From Phytopseudomonas flavescens (GTDB lineage Bacteria > Pseudomonadota > Gammaproteobacteria > Pseudomonadales > Pseudomonadaceae), in contig NZ_FNDG01000003.1 of the NCBI RefSeq assembly GCF_900100535.1, positions 248,001-312,000 on the forward strand: a stretch of 64,000 nt of DNA. Reading direction: 5' to 3'. Both the position numbers and the translations under genes were made by a program. This document shows positions 35,519 through 44,620 of this stretch, piece by piece. Within the stretch, counting starts at the first letter, position 1. The number at the start of each line of letters is the position of its first letter. Under the pieces are notes generated by a model. That model was not told the origin of the DNA. It searched no databases and worked only from the letters and a program-made list of their open reading frames with translations.

Positions 35519-37234
35519 TGCGCCCTCGCGACCATTGCGCACCTCCAGACTGCCGCCCAGATCGCGCACGATGCCATAGGAAATCGCCAGGCCAAGCCCC
35601 AGCCCCTCGCCCACCGGCTTGGTGGTGAAGAACGGCTCGAACACGCTGCCCAGATGCTCCTCGGTAATCCCGCCGCCGCTGTCGCTGACCTGCAGCAGGC
35701 AGCTGTCGCCCTGCTGCTCGATGACCACGCCGAGCACAGGGGTGGGGCTGTCGAGCATGGCATCCAGGGCATTGTTGAGCAGGTTGAGAATCACCTGTTC
35801 GAGGCGGATGGCATCGCCACACACCCGCGCCTCGCTGCGGATCTCGCGGTGCAGCTCCACCTGCTCGCTGCGCAGGCGCGGCGCCAGCAGCAACAGCGCC
35901 TGTTCCAGCACATCGCTGAGCAGCAGGCGCTCGTCGAGCCCGGCCGGGCTCTTGCGGGCGAAGGTCTTCAGGTGGCCGGTCAGGCTGGCCATGCGTTGCA
36001 GCAGCCCGTCGATACGGATCAGGCCTTCGCGCACCTCGCCCTCGCGGCCGCCGTCGAGCAACAGGCCGAGGCTGCCCAGGTGCATCTGGATGGCCGTCAG
36101 CGGCTGGTTGATCTCATGGGCCATGGCCGCCGACATCTGCCCCAGCGCCGCCATCTTGGCGGCATGTACCAGGCCTTCCTGGGCTTCGCGCAACTCGGCG
36201 GTACGCAGGGTCACCTCACGTTCGAGGTTCTCGCGGATGCTCGCCTGCAGGCGCTGGTTCTTGTGCCGCTGAACCAGGAACAGCACCAGGAACACCAGGG
36301 TCAGCCATACGCCGGCCGCAGCCAGGCGATAGCTGCGGGCGGTATCGCCCAGGCTGCTTTCCTCGATCAGCAGGTGCAGCGTCCAGGCTTCGCTGGCCAG
36401 TTCCTGGCGCTGCCACAGGTAAGTCTGCCGGCCATCGGGGCCGTCGATGTTCATCCAGTCGGCATTGCCTTCGAAGTACGGGCCGGGCTCCGTGGACAGC
36501 ACCTCCAGGGGACGCTCGGCGTACTTGCGCACCTCCAGCAGCTCGGCGTGATCGAGCTCGTCCAGCTCATCCAGGGCGCGGAAACGCCAGGCCGGCCGGC
36601 TGCTGAGGATCACCACGCCGTAGCTGTCGGCCACCAGCAGCACGCCGGGCTGGCCCACCCACTCACGCTGCAGTTCCTCCAGCTCCAGCTTGACCACCAG
36701 CACGCCGATCACCGCGCCGTTATCGTCGTAGACCGCATGGGAGAGGAAGTAGCCGGGCACGCCAGTGGTCACCCCGACCGCGAAATAGCGGCCTGCTGTG
36801 CGCTGCAGGGCATCCTGGAAATAGGGGCGGAAACCATAGTTGCTGCCGACGAAGCTGCTCCACTCGTTCCAGTTGCTGGCCGCCAGGGTGAGGCCCTGGC
36901 GGTCGATCAGGTAGAGCACGCTGGCGCCAGCGGCGGCGTTGAGCAATTCGAAGCGGCGGTTGAGCTTGTCGCGCAACTGCGGATCGGCCGGCGCCTCCAG
37001 CAGCGCCTGGATGTCGCCGTCCATGGACAGCAGTTGCGGCACGGAGCGGAAGCGGTCGACCAGGGTCTGGATCGATTGCGCGTAAAGCTGCAACTGGCCG
37101 TGGGCCTCGCTACTGCGTTCCTCCCAGGCGCGCTGCTCGGCATAGCGGCTGGCCAGCCACAGGCTGGCCGCCAGGCCGAAGACGACCAGCAGCACGATGG
37201 CAAGGATCCGATAGCGCAGAAACAGGGCGGTCAT
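35486..37234 (-). CDS. Sensor histidine kinase, DctB/MifS-like
   Basis: 582-residue membrane kinase: first membrane segment (LRYRILAIVLLVVFGLAASLWLAS), periplasmic sensor (about 35-300, with YLIDRQGLTLAASNW and VGVTTGVPGYFLSHAVYD), second membrane segment (LAAAGVWLTLVFLVLFLV). A coiled coil follows, then HisKA with His373 in MAHEINQPLTAIQ and ATPase boxes NLLNNALDAM, DSGGGI, GLGLGL. The sensor region is like that of AauS, so a small carboxylate or amino acid ligand is likely. The start at 37234 has a weak RBS; MPTPQEF at 37264 is an alternative. Confidence 0.9.
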   Translation of the reverse strand: MTALFLRYRILAIVLLVVFGLAASLWLASRYAEQRAWEERSSEAHGQLQLYAQSIQTLVDRFRSVPQLLSMDGDIQALLEAPADPQLRDKLNRRFELLNAAAGASVLYLIDRQGLTLAASNWNEWSSFVGSNYGFRPYFQDALQRTAGRYFAVGVTTGVPGYFLSHAVYDDNGAVIGVLVVKLELEELQREWVGQPGVLLVADSYGVVILSSRPAWRFRALDELDELDHAELLEVRKYAERPLEVLSTEPGPYFEGNADWMNIDGPDGRQTYLWQRQELASEAWTLHLLIEESSLGDTARSYRLAAAGVWLTLVFLVLFLVQRHKNQRLQASIRENLEREVTLRTAELREAQEGLVHAAKMAALGQMSAAMAHEINQPLTAIQMHLGSLGLLLDGGREGEVREGLIRIDGLLQRMASLTGHLKTFARKSPAGLDERLLLSDVLEQALLLLAPRLRSEQVELHREIRSEARVCGDAIRLEQVILNLLNNALDAMLDSPTPVLGVVIEQQGDSCLLQVSDSGGGITEEHLGSVFEPFFTTKPVGEGLGLGLAISYGIVRDLGGSLEVRNGREGAVFSLRLPCAG

Positions 37235-37499
37235 GCATGACTCGAATTCTTGTGGTGTCGGCATGTTAGCCCGAAATGACTGGCCGTCGCGTGGGCGATG
37301 GCCATCAGGCAGGGGCGGGCGACAGCGCCACCGCGACGGGTGCCTCGCGTTCCACCACACCGGCCGTGTCGCTCACGACTATCCCCGGGTCGTACCCGGT
37401 ACCCGTCAGCGCGTAAGAGCCACGTAAGTTGTCCACAGATGGACGCGAAGGCCCGGGCCAGGCGAGTCCGCACGTTGCAACGACCACGCGGGGGCAGCC

Positions 37500-38813
37500 A
37501 TGCGCGCGACCACTTATCCACAACCGGCCATGCCTGTCGATCCGGGCACCTTGCGCAAGGTGATCGCCGCGTCGGCCATCGGCAACTTCGTCGAGTGGTT
37601 CGACTTCGCCGTGTACGGCTTCCTGGCCGTGACCATCGCCGCGCTGTTCTTTCCACCGGGTGATCCGGCCCTGGCGCTGCTGCAGACCTTCGCGGTATTC
37701 GCCGTGTCGTTCGCGCTGCGGCCGCTGGGCGGCATCGTGTTCGGTATCCTCGGCGACCGCATCGGCCGCAAGCGCGTGCTGTCGATCACCGTGCTGCTGA
37801 TGGCCGCCGCCACCACCCTGATCGGCCTGCTGCCGACCTACGCCAGCATCGGCCTGGTCGCACCGCTGCTGCTGGCCCTGGCGCGCTGCCTGCAGGGCTT
37901 CTCTGCCGGCGGCGAATACGCCGGCGCCTGCGCCTTCGTCATGGAGCACGCGCCGACCGACCAGAAGGCCCGCTATGGCAGCTTCGTGCCGGTTTCGACC
38001 TTCGCGGCCTTCGCCTGCGCGGCAGGTCTGGTATTCGGCCTGGGCCTCCGGCTGGACGAGACGCAGATGCAGGCCTGGGGCTGGCGCGTGCCCTTCCTGA
38101 TCGCCGCACCGCTGGGCCTGGTGGGTTTGTACATGCGCCTGCGCCTGGATGAATCGCCCGCCTTCCAGGCCCTGGCCGCGCAAGCGCACCCGGAACACTC
38201 GCCACTGCGCGAAACCTTGCGCGAGCACGGCGCCACGGTGTTGTGCCTGTCGGCCTTCATCTCCGCCACGGCGCTGTCGTTCTACATGTTCACCACCTAC
38301 CTGACCACCTACATGCAGGTGGTCGGCGGTGCGACGCGGCCGACAGCCCTGCTCGCCAGCCTGATGGCGCTGCTGTTCGCCGCCTTGCTGTGCCCCTTGG
38401 TGGGCCGTTATTCGGATCACGTGGGCCGCCTGCGTACCATCCTCAGCGCCGGAGTGGCATTGATCGTCGCGGTCTACCCGGCCTTCACCCTGGCTGCGTC
38501 GGGCAGCCTGCTGGCCTCGGCCATCGGCGCCATGCTGCTGGCGGTCGGCGCGGTGATCTGCGGCGTGGTGACCGCCGTGCTGCTCTCCGAACAATTTCCC
38601 ACCCGGGTGCGCTACACCGCGTCGGCCTTCACCTACAACCTGGCCTACACGGTGTTCGGCGGCACCGCACCACTGGTCGCCACCTGGCTGATCGAGGTGA
38701 CCGGCAACCGCATGTCGCCGGCCTTCTACCTGATCGCCATCGCCCTGCTGGCTCTGGCAGGCGGCCTGTCGCTGCCGGAGTCGTCGAAGCGTTCGCTGGA
38801 CTACCAGCCCTGA
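37500..38813 (+). CDS. MHS-type MFS transporter (KgtP/dicarboxylate-like)
   Basis: 437-residue transporter of the metabolite:H+ symporter family. Signature AIGNFVEWFDFAVYGFLA in the first membrane helix, FGILGDRIGRKRVL between helices 2 and 3, RCLQGFSAGGEYAGA in helix 4, 12 predicted helices. It lies divergent from the DctB/DctD-like genes, which suggests it is their target and carries a C4/C5 dicarboxylate such as 2-oxoglutarate (inference from families). I could not find a convincing -24/-12 promoter in 37235-37499, which otherwise holds no gene. MPVDPGTLRK at 37530 is an alternative start. Confidence 0.88.
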   Translation: MRATTYPQPAMPVDPGTLRKVIAASAIGNFVEWFDFAVYGFLAVTIAALFFPPGDPALALLQTFAVFAVSFALRPLGGIVFGILGDRIGRKRVLSITVLLMAAATTLIGLLPTYASIGLVAPLLLALARCLQGFSAGGEYAGACAFVMEHAPTDQKARYGSFVPVSTFAAFACAAGLVFGLGLRLDETQMQAWGWRVPFLIAAPLGLVGLYMRLRLDESPAFQALAAQAHPEHSPLRETLREHGATVLCLSAFISATALSFYMFTTYLTTYMQVVGGATRPTALLASLMALLFAALLCPLVGRYSDHVGRLRTILSAGVALIVAVYPAFTLAASGSLLASAIGAMLLAVGAVICGVVTAVLLSEQFPTRVRYTASAFTYNLAYTVFGGTAPLVATWLIEVTGNRMSPAFYLIAIALLALAGGLSLPESSKRSLDYQP

Positions 38814-38817
38814 ACGA

Positions 38818-41088
38818 TCAGTACGCCACCGAGTAGCTGAGGCCGAAGGTGCGGCCCTGTGCCGGCAGGCTGGAGATAGCGCCATAGGTGGCTGCCGCCT
38901 GCTGGCCGTAGACGGTCTTGTAGTCGCGATCGGCCAGGTTGTAGACGCCGAAGCCGACCTCGCCGCCAAGCCAGGGCGCGTGGGCGATCAGGTCGACCAC
39001 GGTGTAGCCGTGGATCTTCGTCGCCGGCGTGGCGCGGATGGTCGGGCTGATCGCGGCGGCCTGGGCATCGTCGTAGGCACGGTCGCTGCCCCCCACGGTA
39101 AGCGTCTGCAGACGTGCGCCATAGCCGTCAGCGAAACGCCAGTCACTGTAGAGGGTGGCCTTGAGCGGCGAGACGCGGAAGGCGTTCAGTTCGCGCCAGT
39201 CGCCGGCAGCGTCCTTGTACTGGCCACGGGTGTAGGCCAGGGTACCACCCAGGGTCCAGCGCTCGGTGACGGGCACCTGCAGGTTGCCCTCGGCGCCCCA
39301 CACGCGTTCGTCGGTGTCGGCCACCGAAACGCTGAAGTCACGGTTGAACTGCACCACCTTGTCGGAGGTGTTGTAGAACGCGGTCAGACCGGCATTCACG
39401 CCGCCGGCTTCGCCGATGCGCCAGCCCAACTCGTAGTTGTTCACCTTGATCGAGTCGATGCTGCTGCTATCGATCACGAAGTTGGCGGGCACGTCACGCA
39501 GCATGCGCTGGGTGTCGGGCAGGCTGAAGCCCTGGGAGAAGTTGGCGAACAACTGCTGGGCATCGGTCAGCGCGTACACGGCGCCGAGGTTGAACAGCGT
39601 TTCGCTGTGGCGCACGTTGCCACCCTCGAGGGTACGAGCCTGGTAGCCAGCCACGCTGGCAGCGGTGACCGCCTCGCCGTACGGGATGGAATCGTCCACC
39701 TCATTGCGGATGGTTTCGCGGCGCACCCCGGCCTGCAGGCTCAGGCGCTCGGTTAGCTGGTAGTCGCCCTGCAGGAACAGGCCGGTCTTGCTCACCTCGA
39801 CATCCGGGCCCATGGACGCGCGATAGGTTTCCCGGTAATTCAGGCCATTGCTGGCGAAGAAGCGGTTGAAATCGTAGAACTGGCCGTCCTGACGATCCTG
39901 CTCACGCTCGTGATCGAGGCCGTAGGTCAATTGCAGGTCGCGTCCGCCCAGGGTGAAGCCCTTCTGCAACGCGGTGCGCAGGCCCCACACGTCGATATCG
40001 GTGCTCGATTGCAGCACCACGTTGACCACGCCACCGGGCAACGCGGCATTCGCTGCGCGACTGGCGAACGGGAACCAGCGCGACTTCTCCTTGCGGTAGT
40101 AGATCTCGGCCGTCAGTTGCTGGCCGCCAAACAGGTCGCGGTTGAGGTATTGCAGGTTGGCGCCGTAATGGCGGGTGCGTGGCTGGTCGTCGAGCTGCAG
40201 GCCGTCCACCGCGTCATGGCTGGGCTGGTAGTTGGGCACCAGCAGGGCTGACAGGTTGGGGCCGTAGTCCGGGCCGTAATCGCTATCCTGTTCGTCGTCG
40301 TAATAGCGCACGCCGCCGCTCAGTTGCTGGTCGTCATCGAGGTGCCAGGTCAGGCGGCCATTGAAGTCGAAGCTGGTGGTGTCCTGGCGGTCGGTCTGGG
40401 CGATTTCCGGGCCGACGCGATCACCATCGGCGTCGCGGATCTCGCCCTGCTTGGTGTAGCTCAAACCGGCGAAACCGCTGACCGCGCCCTGATGGAAGGC
40501 GGCGGTCTGCGAAGCCTCGTAGGCCATGGCGTCGCGGGCCGCGCGCCCCGGCGTGCGCAGGCCGATACGGCTGCTGAAGTCGCTGGTTTCGTCGTCGGCA
40601 TTGCGGGTGATGATGTTGATCAGGCCGCCGGTGGCACCGGCGCCGTAGATGCTGGTGGCACCGGAGATCACTTCGATACGCTCGATCATTGCCGGGCTGA
40701 TGCTATTGAGCTGGCGCGAACCGTCACGGGAGCCGGTCAGCGGTACACCGTCGATCATCACCTGTACGGTACGCCCACGCATGGTCATGCCGTAGTTGCT
40801 GGTGGTGCCGCTGCTCGGTGCCAACGACGGCACCAACTGGCCGAGGATATCGGCAGTGGAACGGCCAGCCGACGCCTGCTCGGCGATTTGCTCACGCTCG
40901 ATGCCATAAACCGTGCCGGCGATCTCGGCAATGCGCTTGGCCGAACGCGTGGCCGTCACCACCATCGGCCCCAGTTCCCGGACCTGGCTGCCGCCTGATC
41001 CCGTGCGCTCGCCACTCTGCGCGAACACCTGGGCACTGACCGCCAGACTCAGAAGCGTGACCTGCATGGATGCCGAAAGATGCCGCAT
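38818..41088 (-). CDS. TonB-dependent siderophore-type outer membrane receptor
   Basis: 756-residue outer-membrane receptor. Signal peptide MRHLSASMQVTLLSLAVSAQVFA, TonB box/plug start (LGPMVVTATRSAKRIAEIAG), plug motifs RGRTVQVMIDGVPLTGSRDG and IERIEVISGATSIYGAGATGGLINIITR, and a 22-strand barrel ending in the aromatic-terminal GLSYSVAY. AGGGGAA lies before the ATG at 41088; the long extension into the next gene is not real. The neighbouring RhtX-like permease and AraC regulator point to a hydroxycarboxylate- or catecholate-type siderophore taken up intact, but the ligand is not readable. Confidence 0.93.
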   Translation of the reverse strand: MRHLSASMQVTLLSLAVSAQVFAQSGERTGSGGSQVRELGPMVVTATRSAKRIAEIAGTVYGIEREQIAEQASAGRSTADILGQLVPSLAPSSGTTSNYGMTMRGRTVQVMIDGVPLTGSRDGSRQLNSISPAMIERIEVISGATSIYGAGATGGLINIITRNADDETSDFSSRIGLRTPGRAARDAMAYEASQTAAFHQGAVSGFAGLSYTKQGEIRDADGDRVGPEIAQTDRQDTTSFDFNGRLTWHLDDDQQLSGGVRYYDDEQDSDYGPDYGPNLSALLVPNYQPSHDAVDGLQLDDQPRTRHYGANLQYLNRDLFGGQQLTAEIYYRKEKSRWFPFASRAANAALPGGVVNVVLQSSTDIDVWGLRTALQKGFTLGGRDLQLTYGLDHEREQDRQDGQFYDFNRFFASNGLNYRETYRASMGPDVEVSKTGLFLQGDYQLTERLSLQAGVRRETIRNEVDDSIPYGEAVTAASVAGYQARTLEGGNVRHSETLFNLGAVYALTDAQQLFANFSQGFSLPDTQRMLRDVPANFVIDSSSIDSIKVNNYELGWRIGEAGGVNAGLTAFYNTSDKVVQFNRDFSVSVADTDERVWGAEGNLQVPVTERWTLGGTLAYTRGQYKDAAGDWRELNAFRVSPLKATLYSDWRFADGYGARLQTLTVGGSDRAYDDAQAAAISPTIRATPATKIHGYTVVDLIAHAPWLGGEVGFGVYNLADRDYKTVYGQQAAATYGAISSLPAQGRTFGLSYSVAY

Positions 41089-41108
41089 GATGTTCCCCTG
41101 TGGATAAG

Positions 41109-42329
41109 TTACGACGCGAAGCCGGAAGAGAGTTTCTTGATGAGCGGTTTGCAGACCAGCACGCTGAGCACCGACAGCCCCCCCAGCAGCAGGTAATAGG
41201 TCTCGTAGCCCAGCCCCTTGGCCAGGAACCCGGACAGCGAGCCGCCGATGAAGAACACCAGCAATTCGAAGCACACCAGCACGGTGAAGTCGGTACCGGC
41301 CTGCTGGCGTGAACACAGGCGCATGAACAGTGCATAGAGGCTGGTCATCGCCATGTAGCGCAACGCCAGGGTGGCCAGCACCACCAGGCCGAGCCAGGGC
41401 GTCGAAGTGGCAGCCAGGCCGCTGGCCAGCAACGCGGCGAGCAGCAGGTAGATGCCGCTGCGCCACCAGCCGGCGCGAATCAGCAACACCTCGGGCGCCC
41501 GGGTCTTCAGCGCCCTGGCGGTCAGCACCGCCGCCAACAGGCCGATGCTGGCACCGGCCACCGACATCAGCACACCGATCTGCGCCAGCGACCACTGCTG
41601 GTCCACCAGCAGCGGCGTGAGCATGGCCATGGCCGGCGCCTCGACCGCCCGGTAGAGCAGGATCAGCAACAGCGCCCAGCGCATTTCCGGGCGGCGCAAC
41701 GTGTGGATGAAGCTGGGTCGCTCGGCGGCCGGCGAATGACGTTCTTCGACGCGTGCCACCACCAGCATGGGCAGTGCGGCCATCGCTGCCAGTGTCAGCA
41801 ACGCGGTCTGCCAGCCAGCGGCCTGATACAGCCAGAGCACGCCGGCACCGCCGAGCATGCTGCCCAGTGCCACGCCCATGCTCTGCGCCATGCTGCCCAG
41901 GCGGTGCTCCTCGGTTGCCAGCGACTCGACCGTATAGCCGTCGATGGCGATGTCCTGAGTCGCGGCGAAGGTAGATATCCACAGGCCGATCAGCACGAAC
42001 AGCAACAGGCCATGCTCGAGCCCGCTCACCGCCAGGGCCAGCAGGCCGGCCACCAGGGCTGCCTGGGTCAGCCACAGCCAGGTGCGACGCCGGCCGAGTA
42101 CATGCAGGTAGTAGCGGTCGACCAGCGGCGCCCAGAGAAACTTGAACGCCCAGGGGATGTACAGCAGGGCGAGCATGCCGATCCAGCGCAGATCGACGCC
42201 CTGGCTGCGCAGGATGGCTGGCAGCGCCACATTGAAGAAGTACAGCGGTAACGCGTGAGCCAGGTAGAGCACGACGATGACCGTCAGGCTCAGCCGCGTT
42301 ACCGGCGTGAGATCATTGGACTGTTGCAT
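41109..42329 (-). CDS. RhtX/FptX-like siderophore MFS permease
   Basis: 406-residue MFS protein of the AmpG/RhtX/FptX type, with 12 predicted helices (LTVIVVLYLAHALPLYFFNVALP at the start; DLRWIGMLALLYIPWAFKFLWAPLVDRY; ATQDIAIDGYTVESL). FptX-type permeases bring ferric siderophores through the inner membrane without an ABC transporter. It lies 20 bases upstream of the TonB receptor start on the same strand and overlaps the small upstream gene by 17 bases, so the three genes form an operon. Confidence 0.88.
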   Translation of the reverse strand: MQQSNDLTPVTRLSLTVIVVLYLAHALPLYFFNVALPAILRSQGVDLRWIGMLALLYIPWAFKFLWAPLVDRYYLHVLGRRRTWLWLTQAALVAGLLALAVSGLEHGLLLFVLIGLWISTFAATQDIAIDGYTVESLATEEHRLGSMAQSMGVALGSMLGGAGVLWLYQAAGWQTALLTLAAMAALPMLVVARVEERHSPAAERPSFIHTLRRPEMRWALLLILLYRAVEAPAMAMLTPLLVDQQWSLAQIGVLMSVAGASIGLLAAVLTARALKTRAPEVLLIRAGWWRSGIYLLLAALLASGLAATSTPWLGLVVLATLALRYMAMTSLYALFMRLCSRQQAGTDFTVLVCFELLVFFIGGSLSGFLAKGLGYETYYLLLGGLSVLSVLVCKPLIKKLSSGFAS

Positions 42330-42702
42330 CGCTCACCATGCGCTCGGCGATCCACTGAAAACCCTGCTCACGTTCCAGGGTCACGAAATAAGGCACGCCC
42401 CAGGCGGCGTGTAGCGCCGGGGTATCGAGCCGCGCGCGTTCCTCGGCGTCGCCTGCGATACGCACCAGCCCCCGGCAGGTGCTCCGGAAGGCGGGCTTGT
42501 GGCGCTTGTACCAGGCGGCTTGAATGGCCCGATAATCATCCGCAAGCTCGGTGTCGGCCAGCGTGCTGGAAACGAAGAAGAAGGGTTGCTGACGCTCGAT
42601 CAACTGCTCGATGCACGCCAGCCAATCGCGTATTTCCGCGGCACTGACGGCCCTGTGGAAAACGGCCTCGACCACCACCGTTTCCGTGATGTTCAACCCC
42701 AC
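42313..42702 (-). CDS. Small cytoplasmic protein of unknown function in siderophore operon
   Basis: 129 residues, GTG start with AAGGG 7 bases ahead; it overlaps the permease gene by 17 bases. No recognised domain. The sequence (WLACIEQLIERQQPFFFVSST, YRAIQAAWYKRHKPAFRSTCRGLVRIAGD) looks like a compact alpha/beta protein without a signal peptide. As first gene of the operon, it may help siderophore handling or iron release in the cytoplasm; that is only an inference from context. Confidence 0.75.
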   Translation of the reverse strand: MGLNITETVVVEAVFHRAVSAAEIRDWLACIEQLIERQQPFFFVSSTLADTELADDYRAIQAAWYKRHKPAFRSTCRGLVRIAGDAEERARLDTPALHAAWGVPYFVTLEREQGFQWIAERMVSDATVQ

Positions 42703-42840
42703 GGTATTGCCCTTTCACGACGAAGAGAGTCACCCCAGGAGATGGCCTGTGGCGAGTAGACGCACATGAGAATAATTCCGAATAGTGTTGCTCGCTTAGG
42801 CTAAAAAAAGGAAGATTTAGCCCTTACGACATTTATCCGG
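42703..42840. promoter_or_regulatory. Divergent control region between siderophore operon and AraC regulator
   Basis: The 138-base intergenic region is AT-richer than its surroundings. GAGAATAATTCCGAATAGTG (42768-42787) has Fur-box-like A/T spacing but matches the 19-base consensus poorly, so Fur control is only a possibility. Binding of the divergent AraC/PchR-like protein would be expected here. Confidence 0.35.
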
Positions 42841-43788
42841 ATGCAGCCCATGCCTGTATTCACCAGGGGTCAGCTCGATGCCGTCGCCCATGCCCAGGGC
42901 GGTGACGTACGCTTCCAACGCGAAATACCCAACGACTTCCCCGTGCTCAGCGGCGAGCAGGCCGTTCAGGCGCTGGGCAATGGCCTGGTGCTGTACATCA
43001 GCCACAGCGAAGACCTGATCGATGGCGACAGCCAAAACCTGCTGCCTAGCGGCATCACCGCCGCCTTTCTGCTTCAGGGCCAGGCGGATGTCAGCATGGC
43101 CGGCCAACGCCAGTATTTCGATGCCCGCCCGGGTCGTTATAACGCCATGCTGGTGAACCTGACCGACAGCGACCAGTTTCACCGTCACTGGCGCAAGGGT
43201 CGCCAGGAAACCAAGCTCTGCCTGTGCTTCAGTCCAGACTGGCTCAACCAGTTCGAGCACGACAGCAACCTGCGCACATTCAGCCGTACGCACTGGCAAC
43301 AGCAGCCCTGGCAGCCCTCTGCCGACATCCTGCAACGGGCCCATCGGCTGATGACCCAGAATGATCGGCACCCGCTCGTGCAAAGCATGCGCCGGGAAAG
43401 TTTCGCGCTGGATTTCGCCACCGAAGTGCTGCAGACCATCGAAGCACCCGTGCCGCTGAAACGCACGGTCGCACGCCTCGATCGCCGCCTGCTGCGCCTC
43501 AAGGAATGGCTCGACAGCGGTGAAGCCGATCGCTTGAGCATCAGCCAGATGGCCCGGCAGTTGGGTACCAACCCGGTCGATCTGCAGAACGGCTTTCGCG
43601 CCCGCAATGGCATCACCATCGCCGCCTATCTGCGCAGGCGCCGCCTGGAGCAGGCCTACCGCGCCATCCGCCAGCAGTCACTGTCGATCGAAGAGGCCGC
43701 CAACCTGGCCGGCTACGAACACCTCAGCAGTTTCAGCGCCGCCTTCAAGCGCCAGTACGGGTTTCCCCCCTCGCAAGCCAGGCACTGA
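42841..43788 (+). CDS. AraC family regulator, PchR-like
   Basis: 315 residues. The C-terminal AraC domain has two helix-turn-helix motifs: LSISQMARQLGTNPVDLQNGFRAR and SIEEAANLAGYEHLSSFSAAFKRQYG, then FPPSQARH. The N-terminal domain (PSGITAAFLLQGQADVSMAGQRQYFDARPGRYNAM) is a cupin-like ligand-binding part as in PchR/YbtA regulators, which respond to ferric siderophore. It is divergent from the receptor operon and so very likely controls it. The start is 42841 or the in-frame ATG 42850; neither has a strong RBS. Confidence 0.87.
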   Translation: MQPMPVFTRGQLDAVAHAQGGDVRFQREIPNDFPVLSGEQAVQALGNGLVLYISHSEDLIDGDSQNLLPSGITAAFLLQGQADVSMAGQRQYFDARPGRYNAMLVNLTDSDQFHRHWRKGRQETKLCLCFSPDWLNQFEHDSNLRTFSRTHWQQQPWQPSADILQRAHRLMTQNDRHPLVQSMRRESFALDFATEVLQTIEAPVPLKRTVARLDRRLLRLKEWLDSGEADRLSISQMARQLGTNPVDLQNGFRARNGITIAAYLRRRRLEQAYRAIRQQSLSIEEAANLAGYEHLSSFSAAFKRQYGFPPSQARH

Positions 43789-43851
43789 GCGGGCGCCGGG
43801 CGGCAAGGGGACGCTATGATGGAGCCCCTCCTCGTTCCAATGGGTGCCCCC

Positions 43852-44610
43852 ATGCGACTCGATCCCGTACATGAGCCCGACGGCCACCTGCTGGGCCAAT
43901 GCTTCCGGCTGCACCAGCCGGCCTCGCTGGAAGAGCTACTGAGCGTCTATGACGATGTGCCCGACGGGCATCGCCATCTGTTCACCCTGGATGATCTGGG
44001 CCAGGCGCTCTACACCGCGATGCATGCGAGCAACCGCCATGATCTGGACAGCGGCGACTGGCTGCAGGAGGCGGGGATCGACGCGACCTGGCTGGAAGAT
44101 GGCTATCCACGGGACGACCTGTCGCTGCAACAACGCCTGCACATTCGTCGCCTGGGTGCCGAACGCAAACTGCAGGAGACCTCCTTCGACGACCTGTTCG
44201 CCAAGGATCTGCGTGTGGATGAAGACAGCCTCGCCGACCTGGTGGCTGCCAATACCGACCTTGTCTCGGTGCTCGATGATGAATGCTATCTGCTGCGGAT
44301 TCCCGTACAGCGCGCCTGCGAGGCCATCTACGGCTTCGCCAATGGCTACTTTTCCAGCGACCTGTCGCCTCAAGAGAATTTCCGCCTGGCCGAGCATCTG
44401 GAAAACCACTACGGCTATGCCCTGTTCGGCATCGGCGCCAGCCTCATCGCCTTTCGTCGCTCACGGGCCCTGGATCAGGCGCAGACCGCCAGCCTGCTCG
44501 ATCTGCTGAGCCGCCTGTATGCCCGCGAGGACAACGGGGCGCCGGTTCGGGCACTGTTCGCGGACAGTATCGAGAACCGCGAGCTGCTGGTGCTGCGTTA
44601 CACCGAATGA
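43852..44610 (+). CDS. Conserved protein of unknown function
   Basis: 252-residue acidic cytoplasmic protein with no recognised domain, signal peptide or membrane segment. Sequence features: FTLDDLGQALYTAMHASNRHDLDSGDWLQEAG, LQQRLHIRRLGAERKLQETSFDDLF and a helical C-terminus. I use the ATG at 43852 (MRLDPVHEP); in-frame upstream starts at 43816 and 43819 give a 12-residue tail of low-complexity residues. It converges on the LRR-kinase gene with 10 bases between stops. High GC codon use argues for a real gene. Confidence 0.65.
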   Translation: MRLDPVHEPDGHLLGQCFRLHQPASLEELLSVYDDVPDGHRHLFTLDDLGQALYTAMHASNRHDLDSGDWLQEAGIDATWLEDGYPRDDLSLQQRLHIRRLGAERKLQETSFDDLFAKDLRVDEDSLADLVAANTDLVSVLDDECYLLRIPVQRACEAIYGFANGYFSSDLSPQENFRLAEHLENHYGYALFGIGASLIAFRRSRALDQAQTASLLDLLSRLYAREDNGAPVRALFADSIENRELLVLRYTE

Positions 44611-44620
44611 CCGGGTAAAA

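Noticed and set aside
37235..37499. Sigma-54 promoter for the MHS transporter
   Set aside because: TTGC-like sites such as ACGTTGCAAC near 37470 lack a GG at the required 10-base spacing.
41089..42075. In-frame N-terminal extension of the TonB receptor (1085 codons in total)
   Set aside because: It overlaps the permease gene in another frame; the signal peptide and AGGGGAA site at 41088 define the true start.
42768..42787. Fur box in front of the siderophore operon
   Set aside because: Only about half of the 19-base consensus positions match; kept only as a remark on the control region.
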